This document shows, piece by piece, positions 23,446 through 34,538 of a stretch of DNA of 64,000 nt (position 1 is its first letter; every line of letters begins with the position of its first letter). Where the stretch lies: NCBI GenBank assembly GCA_949987705.1, contig OX465282.1:60385922-60449921 (forward strand), given 5' to 3'. Made by a program: the position numbers and the translations under genes. Under the pieces are notes generated by a model. The model was not told the origin of the DNA and did not search any database. It was given only the letters and a program-made list of their open reading frames with translations. The stretch is from Thereva unica (taxonomy: Eukaryota; Arthropoda; Insecta; Diptera; Therevidae).

Positions 23446-24093
23446 AAGACGTAAACCAGAAGGATGGACAGGGATACAAAGCAGCGTAGCGCTCCTCGAA
23501 CAAGCTTTACGAAAACATCAAAGAAATTGGAAGAAGAATCGTCCTCGGGAAAAAGCAATTTTCAGCAAATTAAAATTTTGAAAGAAGTTTTGGAAACAAA
23601 ATAAGCCGAATTGGATTTGCTTGACAAAACGATATTCCAAAAAATGTTAGATCAAGAAAAGGCGGAAGAAAATAATTAGAACGAGAATTGGATGTTGTAG
23701 ATGAATACGCCTTAAATGGAAGATGCTACAGGCAAGGGCGCTTTCTATAGAGGAGACAATTCATAGGGAAGAGGTGAAAGATTGTTCAACGCGAAATATA
23801 AAAGATGAAGAGAACCACAGTAGCCGAATGATAAAGTTACCAAAACTGGAATTTATTAAGTTTAGTGGAGATATTAAAGAGTGGCTTCAATTTTGGTCCA
23901 AATTCAAAAGAATTGATGAAGACACAACGATCGATGATGGTGACAAGTTCCAATATTTAATAGAGGCAACCAAAGAAGGATCTAGAGCTCGAGTTTTGGT
24001 GGAAAGGTTTTCAGCTACAGGGGAAAACTATTGTAAGGCTTTAGAGTGCCTGAAGAAGAGATTTGGGCAAGAAGATCTGCTGATAGAAGTATA
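23446..24093 (+). pseudogene. BEL/Pao gag relic, N-terminal part
   Basis: After a broken stretch (23460-23720, with SLEQALRKHQRNWKK-like reading) the frame from 23723 is clearly BEL/Pao Gag: KLPKLEFIKFSGDIKEWLQF, WSKFKRIDEDTTIDDGDKFQ, YLIEATKEGSRARVLVERF. This is the conserved DUF1759-type capsid-like domain. It stops where the palindromic element enters at 24094 and resumes at 26614 in the same logical position. Gag would form the intracellular particle; this copy cannot. Confidence 0.8.
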
Positions 24094-24392
24094 CAGGGTG
24101 TTCCAAACCACCCGTACCACCCAAATATCTCTGAAATTTGGGATTGAAATAGAAAAACAAAAAACACGTATTCAATATTTTTTGAAACTCTATCCGACTA
24201 TACAAAAATGGACCCCCCAAACAACCCCCTCTTTGGGGGGTGGGGGGCAACTTTGGAAATTTAAATGGGACCCCCCATTTTTTTGGCAGATTCGGAATCT
24301 TCATAAAAAAATATGAAGATTTTGTCGCAAGCATTTTTTACGATTCGCCATAGATGGCGCTGTAATCGGAGGAAAACGTTTTTTATGACTTA

Positions 24393-26009
24393 CAGTCCAC
24401 GAAATTAATTTGAAGACACCTACTTTTCCCAACTTTGAAGTTCCGATATGCAAAAACCAAGCATTTATATGAGTTACCAAATATGTCAAAATTTAGGGAA
24501 TTTTGTGTAGATTGGGTTTGGATTGGTTTCCCGTTTTCCATGAAATTCTAGGAAGGGAACGGTAAATTTGAGCAAACTCCTAAAAATACACTTCAAATTA
24601 CGCCCATTTATCTGAAAAACTGTGGGCGCAACGCCCAAATTTTGGATCCGAATATCATACCCATTCATCTTGTCAGTGAATTTGAGTGATTTAAAGTTCG
24701 ATCGAGTCCAAGTTTCATTGTTAAAGTGTTTTTTTATTATGGTTCGAGGATTAAAATTGAATGACGTTGAAAGGGGACAAATCCCTGCATACAAGGGTGC
24801 AATTGCATCAAAAATTAGAAGATCTGTCATTGTTGTGTGTAATTTTCTCGATTTGGGTGATAATTACGGTGTCAAGAATACCAAAGGTGCTCCCAAAAAT
24901 TGGCAACTCCTCAGAATACCAGAATATTTCAAGAAGCAACCGTTGGAAAACTTAGTCCTTCCGTAATTAAATTGAAACTAGATCTTTCAAATGGTGTTAG
25001 ACGTATCCAACAAATTTTGCAAGTCAATCCGAACTTTATGTACAAAATGCCGGCTAAAAAATCTCTGCTTACTACAGAACACAAAGTTCGTCGCCGCCTG
25101 GCTTTCGCTGAAAGTCACATGTCCTGGACTCACGAATGGCAGAATGCGATCTTCAGTGATGAACAAAAATTATCTGAATGGTCCTGATGGATGTGTAATT
25201 GGCAATTGGCATATTGGCAGGATCTAGGAAGAGCACCATCTAGTCCGAATGAGCAGTCATTCAGGGAGCGGGAGCGTTATGACGTGGGATGCTTTTGGTT
25301 TCCTCAACCAAACCAGGTTGTGCTGGGTTGCGGTACGAATGAATGCGGACAGCTACGTGGAACTCCTAGAAATGATAATGGATTTGAATCCTGAGAATAT
25401 CGCTGGAACAAACTTTATTTTCCAGCAGGATAACGCGCCCATAGACACTGTTAGGAGAACAAAACAATGGTTAGCCGAAGAAAACATCCCTTTAATCGAG
25501 TGGCCCGCGCGAAGTCTTGATCTCAATCCAATTGAAAACCTGTGGTGATAGATGGCCCGGAAAATCTAAAATAACGGAACTCGATTCAACAGTGCTCAGG
25601 AGCTTAAAAGATCCATTTTGTCTACGTGGGAAGAAATTCCAGATGATATGATAAAAAATTAAATAATTCAATGCCACATCGTTGTTTTCAGGTCATAAAT
25701 AGTCAAGGTGGGCCAACCAAATATTAAGATGTAAAAAAAAATTATTGTACAAATAAAAAACAATAGAAATATGGTAGTGTCTTCAAATTAATTTCGCATT
25801 TCCGAGGTATAATTTTAGGAGTGTACTCCAATTTACCTTTCCTCTTCTAGAATTCCGTGGAAAATAGGATATTTTTGAATCCAAAACCAATCTACACAAA
25901 ATTCCCTAAATTTTGATATATTTGGTAACTCATATAAATGCTTGGTTTTTGCATAACGGAACTTCAAAGTTGGGAAAAGTAGGTGTCTTCAAATTAATTT
26001 CGTGGACTG
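24393..26009 (+). mobile_element. Tc1-like transposon nested in palindrome arm
   Basis: 1617 bp, starting CAGTCCACGAAATTAATTTG and ending with its inverse, flanked by TA (24391-24392, 26010-26011). Terminal inverted repeats extend about 200 bp (to about 24600 and from about 25800). It encodes a decayed DD34E transposase. Confidence 0.9.
24739..25727 (+). pseudogene. Tc1-like transposase, frameshifted
   Basis: From ATG 24739 (MVRGLKLNDVERGQIPAYK) through the paired helix-turn-helix region, to GVRRIQQILQVNPNF, MSWTHEWQNAIFSDEQK (first catalytic Asp, about 25165), the FIFQQDNAPIDT block (second Asp, about 25436) and DLNPIENLW (Glu, about 25545), ending with a GGPTKY-like tail and TAA at 25725. 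Exactly 34 residues separate the second Asp from Glu, so the triad is DD34E, as in Tc1. At least three frameshifts (about 24960, 25180, 25240) and a stop after ENLW (25546) make it inactive. Confidence 0.9.
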
Positions 26010-26613
26010 TATTTATTTCCGCCGATTACAGCGCCATCTAAGGCGAATCACAAAAAATGATTAGAATAAAATCTTCATACTTTTTCATGAAGAATCTAAA
26101 TCTGTAATAAAAAATAGGGGTTTTTATTTTGTTTTCAATTCTGCATCCCTTCCCCTCCAAAAACTTGGGGGTAGAGAGCCATTTTGATTATTAACTTGAA
26201 AAACCCCTAATTTTTATTGCAGATTTAGATTCTTCATGAAAAAATATGAAGATTTTATTCTTATCATTTTTTGTGATTCGCCTTAGATGGCGCTGTAATC
26301 GGCGGAAATAAATAAGTCATAAAAAACGTTTTCCTCCGATTATAGCGCCATCTATGGCGAATCGTAAAAAATGCTTGGGACAAAATCTTCATATTTTTTT
26401 ATGAAGATTCCGAATCTGCCAAAAAAGATGGGGGGTCCCATTTAAATTTCCATAGTTGCCCCCCACCCCCCAAAGAGGGGGTTGTGTGGGGGTCCATTTT
26501 TGTATAGTCGGATAGAGTTTCAAAAAATATTGAATACGTGTTTTTTGTTTTTCTATTTCAATCCCAAATTTCAGAGATATTTGGGTGGTACGGGTGGTTT
26601 GGAACACCCTGTA

Positions 26614-26941
26614 TATCCGAGATTTATTAAGTTTGGTTCTTCGGAATACTTTAAGTACAGAGAAGACCCAGTTATCAACGTTGTACGATAAATTTGAATG
26701 TCACCTTAGAGCTTTAGAAACACTGTAAGTAACTACCGAAAAATGCTCCTCCACGTTACTGCCGCTTGTGGAATCGTGTTTGCCCGAAGATATTTTGCGT
26801 ACTTGGAATGTAGTGGCAAAGTTCTGACGACTGCGGCATATTCTAGCCGAGAAAGTTTGAATATGGGAGAGAATACGTCAAAACATCCTCTGGAAAGTTT
26901 GATGTCTTTTCTGCGAGCTGAACTCGAAAATGAACAGAAGG
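26614..26941 (+). pseudogene. BEL/Pao gag relic, middle part
   Basis: Continues the gag from 24093. Fragments in shifting frames read STLYDKFECHLRALETL and LLPLVESCLPEDILRTWN, matching the Gag segment with VESCLPEEVLRxW in BEL elements. The last part (26880-26941) is open (ESLMSFLRAELENEQK) and is cut by the BEL element inserted after GAAGG at 26937-26941. Confidence 0.75.
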
Positions 26942-27262
26942 TGTTAGGAATTGAAAGGAATCTAGATTTAGAAAATGAAGAACACTTTTATGATATAAAA
27001 ACTCTTTTAATTATCACTTCAAAATGTGCACAATATGTATACGAGATATAGACAAATGACAGTTAAAATGTGACCGATCGCGTCGAGGACTGATAAGAGA
27101 AGAAGGAAAAGTTATTAGATTTAGATTTATCGTTCAAAACAACGGTAATTAAAGCTTAGAAATTAAGGAGACTAAAGTATAGCTTTCGCGATGTTTAATC
27201 AGCGGCACCATAATGGGTGCGTTCAGTAGAAAGACGAAATGTTTTTATTTCAGTGTTGAACA
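26942..27262 (-). repeat. BEL 3' LTR
   Basis: On the plus strand runs TGTTAGGAATTG... to ...GTGTTGAACA, 321 bp. In element orientation it is the downstream LTR. Matches 34539-34859. Confidence 0.95.
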
Positions 27263-27500
27263 TTCCGCCCGCCTCGTGTGATAGCACGATAAGTTGCTGT
27301 AGTGTAGAAGTAGTAGATGATCCGCCCGCCGTGACTGATTGAGATGCGAGTAGAAGAGTAGAAGTAGTAGATGATCCGCCCGCCATGACTGATGGAGATG
27401 CGAGTAGAAGAGTAGAAGTAGTAGATGATCCGCCCGCCATGACTGATGGGGATGGGATCATTAGTGTAGAAGTAGTAGATAGTCCGCCCACCATGAAGTA
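27263..27500 (-). repeat. 54-bp tandem array containing polypurine-tract copies
   Basis: Units starting GTAGAAGTAGTAGATGATCC recur at 27304, 27358, 27412 and 27466, exactly 54 bp apart, each holding CCGCCCGCC (GGCGGGCGG on the coding strand). A further CCGCCCGCC lies directly against the 3' LTR at 27265, where the functional polypurine tract should be. The last unit is diverged. The array reads open in two minus-strand frames (27195-27524, 27250-27522); I regard these as by-products of the 54-bp period. Confidence 0.85.
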
Positions 27501-27553
27501 GTGATGCAATAAAATCGTGCACATATATGAAGAATTAGCTTATTAACAGGTGA

Positions 27554-29205
27554 CTAGTTGTCATCGTTCGTAGTTGGAAGCACACATAGTTTTGTGATAG
27601 GTCGCTTAGAGAGTCCTGTTCGGTGACGGACTGTCACCACACGAACACGTCCATCCTCACCCTGATGTAGTTGAACAATGCGACCTAATGGCCATTTTGC
27701 AGGCGGAGTGTGCTCATCCTTAATGAACACCAAGTCATGAAGCTTCACAGGAGTCTCATTCTGTTGCCATTTATAGCGCGTCTGCAGGCTATACAAGTAG
27801 TCCTTACTCCATCGTTGCCATAGTTGCTCCTGCATATGTTGGACCAACTGCCACCGGGAAAGCCGGTTGCTGGAAGTATCAATAGTGCTTGGGGTTGGCA
27901 CTGATAGCAAGGGTTCTCCAACCAGAAAGTGCCCAGGAGTTAGAGCATTTAAGTCGTCAGGATCGTCATTGAGAGCGTGGAGAGGCCGAGAGTTGAGGCA
28001 GGCCTCAATCTGCGCTACTAGCGTCAGCATTTCTTCCAAGGACAACGTATGTGGTCCAACAATTCTCTTGAAGTGGTGTTTGAACGATTTCACCCCCGCT
28101 TCCCACAAGCCACCGAAGTGCGGCGCGGCTGGTGGTATGAAATGCCATTCCGTTCCCGAGATTGTGACAATTTGCTGTGCTGATGATGAGTCAGACGTTA
28201 CTTGCTTGAGGTGTTGTGTCAATTCTTTATCTGCGGCAACAAAATTCCTTGCGTTGTCACTATATAGCTTAGAGCAACGCCCTCGACGACTGATGAAGCG
28301 TCGAAAGGCGGCTATGAAAGCTGAAGAGGTGAGATCCATAACTAACTCTAGGTGAATTGCCCGAGTTGCGAAGCAGATGAAAACAGCAACGTAGGTTTTT
28401 GTTGTCCTGTTACCTCGACCTTTAAGTAATTTGGTAGTGAATGGTCCAGCAAAATCTACTCCGCTGATTAGAAACGGTTTTGTAGGATAAAGGCGATCAG
28501 TGGGTAGATCTCCCATTATTTGCTGCTTCGTGGTTGCCTTGTGACGGCAACAAACTACACAACCTCTCACCAATTGACGCACCATGCTGCGACCGTTCAA
28601 TATCCAATACCTATTCCGTGTATGATGTAAGGTAGCTTGGACTCCTCCATGTAATGTGGTGAGGTGTGAATGTCGTATTATTAATCGTGTGAAGGGACTG
28701 TTCTTTGGAAGGATGGCTGGAAATTTCTCATCAAAAGGTAAAGGTGCTCTTTTCAGCCGACCGCCGACTCGTAGGACGCCCTGATCGTCTAGGAATGGGT
28801 TGACACACAGTAGTTTGCTTTTTTCGGGCAAGTTAATTCCTTTTCTCAGACACCTTAGCTCGTGAGGGAAGTTCCCATATTGGACTAATTTGATCAAGCT
28901 AGTGAGAACTCGCTGTAGCTCTTCTAACGTTACGTTAGCAATCCATGGTGTCGCAACGTTTTGCTCCTGCAGTTCTGCAAGAATCGTTGGCAGTAGGCTG
29001 TGACTCGAATGAGTTTCGTCAAACTTGAGTATCTATTTAGTAGATGAGTTAGAGAATCATCAGTAGTCGTCGAGAACGTGTGAGTTACTTCAGAGGGTTT
29101 CTGTAGCTCATGGTACACTTCATCATGATTGTGTTGCTTTTGTAGTTCAGGCCAATCAGTAGTAGGTTGACTGAGCCATTGTGGTCCTGACCACCATAAG
29201 TAGTG
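27554..29205 (-). pseudogene. BEL integrase region
   Basis: The open part (28897 down to 27554, 447 residues) has the HHCC zinc finger (HSHLTTLHGG...CVVCCRHKA), the core with Asp in SGVDFAGPF, Asp in LYSDNARNF and Glu in APHFGGLWEAGVK, then the C-terminal domain with WPLGRIVQLHQGEDGRVRVV. It would insert the DNA copy in the nucleus. Upstream, a second frame (29118-28930, LWWSGPQWL near its start) covers the linker after RNase H. A TGA at about 29206 and a frameshift at about 28990 separate the pieces. All three catalytic residues are present. Confidence 0.9.
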
Positions 29206-29208
29206 ATA

Positions 29209-29529
29209 TCACAGCTCCGAAGGGGATAAACCTCGAGTTAGGCAGTCCGCAGGATTGTGTGCAGATTGCACATGATGCCATTTACCATCTGGTAGAGTTT
29301 GGTGAATTGACGACACTCGGTTCGCGACAAATACCTTCCATTTGGATGGATGTTCCTTTAGCCAGGATAGGACTATAGTTGAGTCAGTCCATAGATGTAC
29401 CGGGGCTGATTTAAGCTCCAACGTTGATTGAATGTAAGACATAAGCTCCGTCAGCAGCGCTGCTCCGCAGAGTTCTAGTCGCGGTAGAGATATAGCTTTA
29501 AGTGGACTTACGGCGCGTTTTTGCAGCAA
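29209..29529 (-). pseudogene. BEL RNase H region
   Basis: 106-residue frame that continues the polyprotein after a one-base frame change at about 29510. It contains SLPRLELCGAALL, LWTDSTIVLSWL (an RNase H Asp) and SAHNPADCLTRGLSP, the usual end of the BEL RNase H. The stop at about 29206 separates it from the linker to integrase. Confidence 0.85.
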
Positions 29530-32500
29530 GCAAGGAAACTTGAATGTTGTCTGGATCCCGCATGACTCTCAAGTATACTGCAGCACCATACGCTGAAAGA
29601 GATGCGTCGCTAAAGCCATGCAATTCGAGCCCTATTGGCGTAGCCGTCGTGCCAATCCATCTGGTGATGCGAACCCCAGATAGACCTTGTAGCTCTCGTT
29701 TGTAGGTTTTCCATGTATTTTCTAACTCGACAGGGAGTGAATCGTCCCAATCCAGTTTCGCCAACCACAGTTGTTGTAGAAATATTTTGGCATTGATGGT
29801 GACCGGGGACAGCCATCCAAGTGGGTCGTAGAGACGACTGATGTCAGCTAGTATTAGTCGCTTGGTTGCAGCCGATGAGATTGGTAATGTTATAGGAAAG
29901 CTAAACACGTCAGTTGACGGGCTCCACGCAATGCCTAAGGTCTTTATTGTTTCGTCGGTGACGACCTTGAGTGAATTAGGTAATGCCCGATCTTCTTCTG
30001 GAATGCCCTCCAATAGCGGAGGTGCGTTAGCTTGCCATTTTCGTAGCTTGAACCCACCAGTTTTCAGTAGCGCGCAAAGCTCATGTCGGAGGTGTCGAGC
30101 TTCTTCTTCATCGTAAGCTCCAAATAACGCATCGTCGACGTACAAGTTTTCTTTGATAATTTTAGTCGCTGACGGGTGACTGTTTGCATATTCATCTGCT
30201 AGCTGTCGAAGAGTTTTGCAGGCAAGATAAGGAGCGCACGCCGTGCCATATGTCACCGTGAGCAATCGATAACACTTTATAGGTTGCGAAGTCGATGGTC
30301 GCCAAAGAATCCGCTGGAGATCTGTGTCGTCCGTGTTGACACGAATTTGGCGGTACATTTTCTCGATGTCACCTGCAAGTGCGCAGGGATACAAGCGCCA
30401 TTTCAGTAATACCGCGATTAAATCGTTCTGCAATTTGGGTCCTATATGAAGTATATTATTCAGCGACAACTGTGAACTGGTTTTCTGCGACGCATTGAAG
30501 ACTACGCGCAATTTAGTCGTGCTGCTACTGGGTTTGAGTACGCCGTGATGAGAGAGATAGTAACTTGGAGTATCGGTGTATTCATCCGTGACCTCCTCCA
30601 TATGTCCTAGTTGTATGTATTCGTTCATAAAATTGGAGTAAAGCTCATGGAGCTCCGGATCGCGTGCAAGTTTATTTTCCAATCGTAACAAACACGACAT
30701 GGCGGTTCCTCTAGACGACCCTAGTGAATTAGCTGGAGATTTCATTGGTAAGCGAACGACGTATCGTCCTGTCGACTCTCTTGTGTGAGTTTGTTTGAAG
30801 AACTCCTCACAATATGCTTCAGCAGGAGTAAGAATGGTTTTAGTGGGTGGCTCTTCTGATTCCCAAAATCTTTTGAGTAGCGTGCATACTTCGGACGTTG
30901 TTGGGTGAAGAGTTAGCGTGGAGCATGGAGTAGGAATGGAGCTAGTCACTGGGCCAGAAATAATCCATCCGAGTGTAGTTAGTTGTGCGATAGGCGTTCC
31001 CGGTGGACCTTTGCGTACTCCATCTAATAGTACTCTTGTATAAGCTTCGACACCCAAAATTAAATCTATTGGTGCAGGTTTCTCGTAGTCTAGGTCAGCT
31101 AATGGGAGTCCTAGGAGATGTGGCCACTCGCTTGGTGTTATTTGTTGTGAAGGCATGAGGTTTGATAACGTTGGTAGTATAAGAGACTGAATAGAATACC
31201 GATCTCCACTGTGTAAAGAGATGACATCATGAGACGCGAATGCGTTTGCGACGGCTGTTTCAAATGGGCCCACTCCGAAGATGGAAGTGTGTGTATGTTT
31301 CTTGGGTAAATTCAATAAGTTCGCCAACGATGCTGTGATGAAATTGGATACAGATCCTTGATCCAAAAGAGCGCGTACCTTCAGCTTTCGACCATCCTGG
31401 GACTCAGCCAATAACAGTGCGGTTGCAAGTAGTACTGGTTCGTTGCACCGTGAATTTGAAAAATGTGCTCGTGTTGACGAGGTTTGAATGTCGTCAGGGG
31501 TAGTTGGTTTGTAGGTATTGAAAGAGATAGTGTCCACTGCTTGAGCTGGCCGGTGTATCATGGTGTGATGCTTCTGGTGGCAGTGTTTGCATCTGTTTGT
31601 TGAGGGACATGATGAAACAATATGATTAGGGTTCAGACAATTGCTGCAGAGTCGTTTCCGCTGTACTAAGTCGATTCGGTTATCAACGGTCATTGATCTG
31701 AATTGTGGGCAGAATAACAAGAGATGTTTCCCGTAGCAATGCGAACACTTGTGATCTCTAGTAGTTGAATGGTGAACTCTGGAGGTGGGTTTTGAGTAGT
31801 TTTGTCCAGCAACGGCAAGATTCCTGCGCTCAGGTGTCTGCGTATTTTTGATTGCACTTAGAGCTTGCAGCCTCTTCTCCAAGAAATCCGTCAGGCAGTT
31901 GTAGGGAGGCACCTCAGTAGAGGAGTTGAGTGAAGTCTCCCAATCTTTACGAGTGATAGGTTCTAGCTTGTTGGCCAAAAAATATATAAGCCAGTCATTC
32001 CATTGGTCTACCGGACGAGATAAGTTTTCGAGGGCTCTTACAGCTTGATTGAAGTTATCAAGAACACGTCGAAGTTCCAATGGAGATTCAGAAGCCATGG
32101 GTTGAAGAGTGATAAGCGACTGTAGATTAACGTTCACGAGAACTCGTGTGTTGGCGTACCTATCCACAAGAGTCTTCCAAGCTGAGGCGTAATTGTTGCT
32201 AGTGATGGAGAAATGTCGTAGGAGCTTAGCAGCATCACCCGTAATAGCAGACTTTAAGTAATGGAGCTTTTGCACCTCAGCCAATGTTCCATTATTATGA
32301 ATCAAGGTTACATAAGTGTCGTGGAAGGAAGGCCAGTCTAAGTAGGACCCACCGAATGACGGTAAGCTTATTTTTGGAAGCTTGAGTGATGTTGCTTGAT
32401 AGCGGGGCTGAAGAGTTGAGTGGAGAAGTTCATGTTCAGGATTCTCGGTAATAGGGTTCTCTAGTATAGGATTGAGAGCGTTAAGTTCCTCCTTTAACCA

Positions 32501-32773
32501 TTGTGCGACGTCTACGTAGGCGCACTCTACATCAGAAAATATGTCGACATCACCCTTACCCAATTCCGAGCCTGGAGCTAGTAGGTCAGAAGCGGATAAA
32601 CCGTAATGCTCTTCATATGCGAGTTGGAATTGAGACCAGTAACTTTCTAGTAATTGTATGCGCGTGGACAAGAACTCTTTGGTTCGCTTCTCCTTACCCG
32701 TCTTGTTAGAATTCAGCATGAACTTCTCAATTCTATCTTTTACAAGATTAAGTTTGGCCTTTGCCTTTTCCAT
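29498..32773 (-). CDS. BEL Gag-protease-reverse transcriptase
   Basis: About 1090 residues; the first ATG in frame is at 32773 (MEKAKAK), 12 bases inside the open frame. Order: coiled N-terminus; Gag domain with LPKISLPSFGGSYLDWPSF (about 135-155); zinc knuckles (CSHCYGKHLLLFC about 347, CSNCLNPNHIVSSC, CKHCHQKHHTMIH); aspartic protease ALLDQGSVSNF with DQG rather than DSG (about 472), as is common in BEL; RT with GDIEKMYRQI and the catalytic YVDDALFG (about 880). It forms particles and copies the RNA in the cytoplasm. The frame ends just after LLAAKTR, where the frameshift into RNase H occurs, so this polyprotein is cut short. Confidence 0.9.
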   Translation of the reverse strand: MEKAKAKLNLVKDRIEKFMLNSNKTGKEKRTKEFLSTRIQLLESYWSQFQLAYEEHYGLSASDLLAPGSELGKGDVDIFSDVECAYVDVAQWLKEELNALNPILENPITENPEHELLHSTLQPRYQATSLKLPKISLPSFGGSYLDWPSFHDTYVTLIHNNGTLAEVQKLHYLKSAITGDAAKLLRHFSITSNNYASAWKTLVDRYANTRVLVNVNLQSLITLQPMASESPLELRRVLDNFNQAVRALENLSRPVDQWNDWLIYFLANKLEPITRKDWETSLNSSTEVPPYNCLTDFLEKRLQALSAIKNTQTPERRNLAVAGQNYSKPTSRVHHSTTRDHKCSHCYGKHLLLFCPQFRSMTVDNRIDLVQRKRLCSNCLNPNHIVSSCPSTNRCKHCHQKHHTMIHRPAQAVDTISFNTYKPTTPDDIQTSSTRAHFSNSRCNEPVLLATALLLAESQDGRKLKVRALLDQGSVSNFITASLANLLNLPKKHTHTSIFGVGPFETAVANAFASHDVISLHSGDRYSIQSLILPTLSNLMPSQQITPSEWPHLLGLPLADLDYEKPAPIDLILGVEAYTRVLLDGVRKGPPGTPIAQLTTLGWIISGPVTSSIPTPCSTLTLHPTTSEVCTLLKRFWESEEPPTKTILTPAEAYCEEFFKQTHTRESTGRYVVRLPMKSPANSLGSSRGTAMSCLLRLENKLARDPELHELYSNFMNEYIQLGHMEEVTDEYTDTPSYYLSHHGVLKPSSSTTKLRVVFNASQKTSSQLSLNNILHIGPKLQNDLIAVLLKWRLYPCALAGDIEKMYRQIRVNTDDTDLQRILWRPSTSQPIKCYRLLTVTYGTACAPYLACKTLRQLADEYANSHPSATKIIKENLYVDDALFGAYDEEEARHLRHELCALLKTGGFKLRKWQANAPPLLEGIPEEDRALPNSLKVVTDETIKTLGIAWSPSTDVFSFPITLPISSAATKRLILADISRLYDPLGWLSPVTINAKIFLQQLWLAKLDWDDSLPVELENTWKTYKRELQGLSGVRITRWIGTTATPIGLELHGFSDASLSAYGAAVYLRVMRDPDNIQVSLLAAKTRRKST

Positions 32774-32785
32774 GTCGATTGACAA

Positions 32786-34515
32786 CTGTTTAATTTATGA
32801 TACCCGATATTTCACAACCGTAATTACCGACAACTGCCGCACAAAGTATTTATTTTTGTTTGTTTACACCAGAATTAGCTAATATATTAGGTAATAGTTT
32901 AATAACGCCAGCGAGTTAAATTTCAAATGATATAAGCCTTTTATTATTATACGAATTAAGTAGTAGTTTATTAAAACGGTTCAAAGGGATATTGCTTGTT
33001 TTGTTTATTAAACACTTAGCGTCACTAATGGGAACTTCAAAAAATGTGTGTGGTTTTACTTTAAGTTAATGACTGCGTAACGTCGTTAAAATGTTTGAAG
33101 AAATGTCACAAAGTTAGTTTCATATTAATGTTAATTGTCTTAACTTATTAATTGTTTAATTCAAATTAAAAGGTTAGTTATATATGTAGAAACAAATTCA
33201 AAAAATTGTTAGTTATATGTATAGTAACGTTATAAAACAACACTATGCCAAGCTCCGCTAGTTGTTGCAGCTGCTTGGTATTTATCACTATAGGCTCACT
33301 TATAATGTTAAATGTCAATAAATGTCAACAGATTTATAAATGTCAATTCATAAAAACTTCTCTGTAGTTTGATTGATTATTTAATACTCAACATAACTTC
33401 ATCTACGTCACTGATAAATTTTATTTGAATGTCAGAAGTTTTTAATACGTTTAAATGTGGCGAGCTTTCTCACAATGAATGAGTTTTTCCTTGTTTACAT
33501 AATCCAATAAATTGTCCAAACGTCAATATTTAATGTGTCTGCAAGTGTCTAAGCTTTCTGTCAATCCAGATGAATTTAAAACACTTGCGCACAGGAAGCT
33601 TTCGATATATAATACGAAGTTGAGTTAACGAATATAAAACTATGATTGACTTTTATGAATATATTTAAGAACATTGACATATGAATATATTTAATATATT
33701 TAAGCACATAAAGCTTTTAGCTGATCACGATTAAGTTTTTGACACATGAAACTTTCTAGCAATCACGATCGGAGCGATGACATTGGAAGCTTTTATAGAA
33801 AGCTTTTATATATCGGCAATAAAGTTAAATAGCTTTCGCACATAAACCTTAAGCAAGTTATTTATGCATATAAAGCTTTCATGAAATCAGGAATGCGCTT
33901 ACGTCACTTTTCATCATAAAATTCCGGTAAATTTGCAAGTTGAAATTCAGTTACATGAACCGTTTGACGGGTATAGATTTTTTAAAACCATAAACGTGAA
34001 TGCGCGGATAAGCCGTTTATATCATACACGCGTAAATGTGTATTATAATTTCATGATTTCATATCTAGTATCATTCAATTTTTTTAGCTTTTAACACTCC
34101 GTACGATTGATTGTCACTTTCAGGGATTTATATGATTATAATAAGACGTGATTAATGCGTAATTACGATAAATTGGAACGAACTCACCGGATTTCAGCAT
34201 TAAACTACAATTAATGGGTACTCCTTGTTGTAATTGTAATATGTGTTGATTCCAAAGTTATATTAATCAGCATTTCCACATGGTGATGTCTTTATGTGCC
34301 TCAAGTGGGTGCACCGTTAAGTCATTGCACTCACTTTTTCAGGTAATGCACTCGCGATTTTGTATATTAAATGTGATGTATACACTGATGCACGGCACTT
34401 TAAAACATTTGATGTTTGTCACTATTAGTTTGCGACACGAGATGATCGTTTCGATTGAAAAGAATACCGTATTATATTGTGCACGTAAGAATTGTTAAGC
34501 ACGAGGGAAGCAGGT
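32786..34515 (-). other. BEL leader between primer site and gag
   Basis: About 1.7 kb without a credible ORF. AT-rich, with several AAGCTTT and CTTTCTAGC/GAAAGCTTTT motifs (33710-33870). Could hold packaging signals; nothing specific is visible. Confidence 0.5.
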
Positions 34516-34533
34516 TCCCGGGTTTCGGCACCA
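34516..34533 (-). promoter_or_regulatory. Primer binding site, tRNA-Phe type
   Basis: On the coding strand TGGTGCCGAAACCCGGGA, 5 bases after the 5' LTR. It is complementary to the 3' end of metazoan tRNA-Phe(GAA), recalled as ending CCCGGGTTTCGGCA plus CCA. Confidence 0.8.
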
Positions 34534-34538
34534 AAAAA

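Larger units (their letters stand above)
24094..26611. mobile_element. Long-palindrome element, TIR CAGGGTGTTCC, TA target
   Basis: It starts CAGGGTGTTCCAAACCACCC and ends with the inverse, with TA on both sides (24092-24093 and 26612-26613). Without the Tc1 copy inside, it is about 900 bp with arms that pair over about 400 bp: left arm 24094-24390 plus 26012-26130, right arm 26195-26611, loop about 26130-26195. Removing it at the TA keeps the gag reading continuous across the site. Its protein-like open frames (24041-24334, 26389-26607) are palindrome artefacts. A similar end, TACAGGGTGTTCC, is seen near 49729. Confidence 0.85.

Noticed and set aside
27195..27524. Repeat proteins with GGSSTTSTLLLASPSV or GGRIIYYFYSSTRI units
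   Set aside because: They are translations of the 54-bp noncoding array next to the 3' LTR; 54 is a multiple of three, so any frame stays periodic.
27867..28355. 162-residue plus-strand ORF
   Set aside because: Antisense of BEL integrase.
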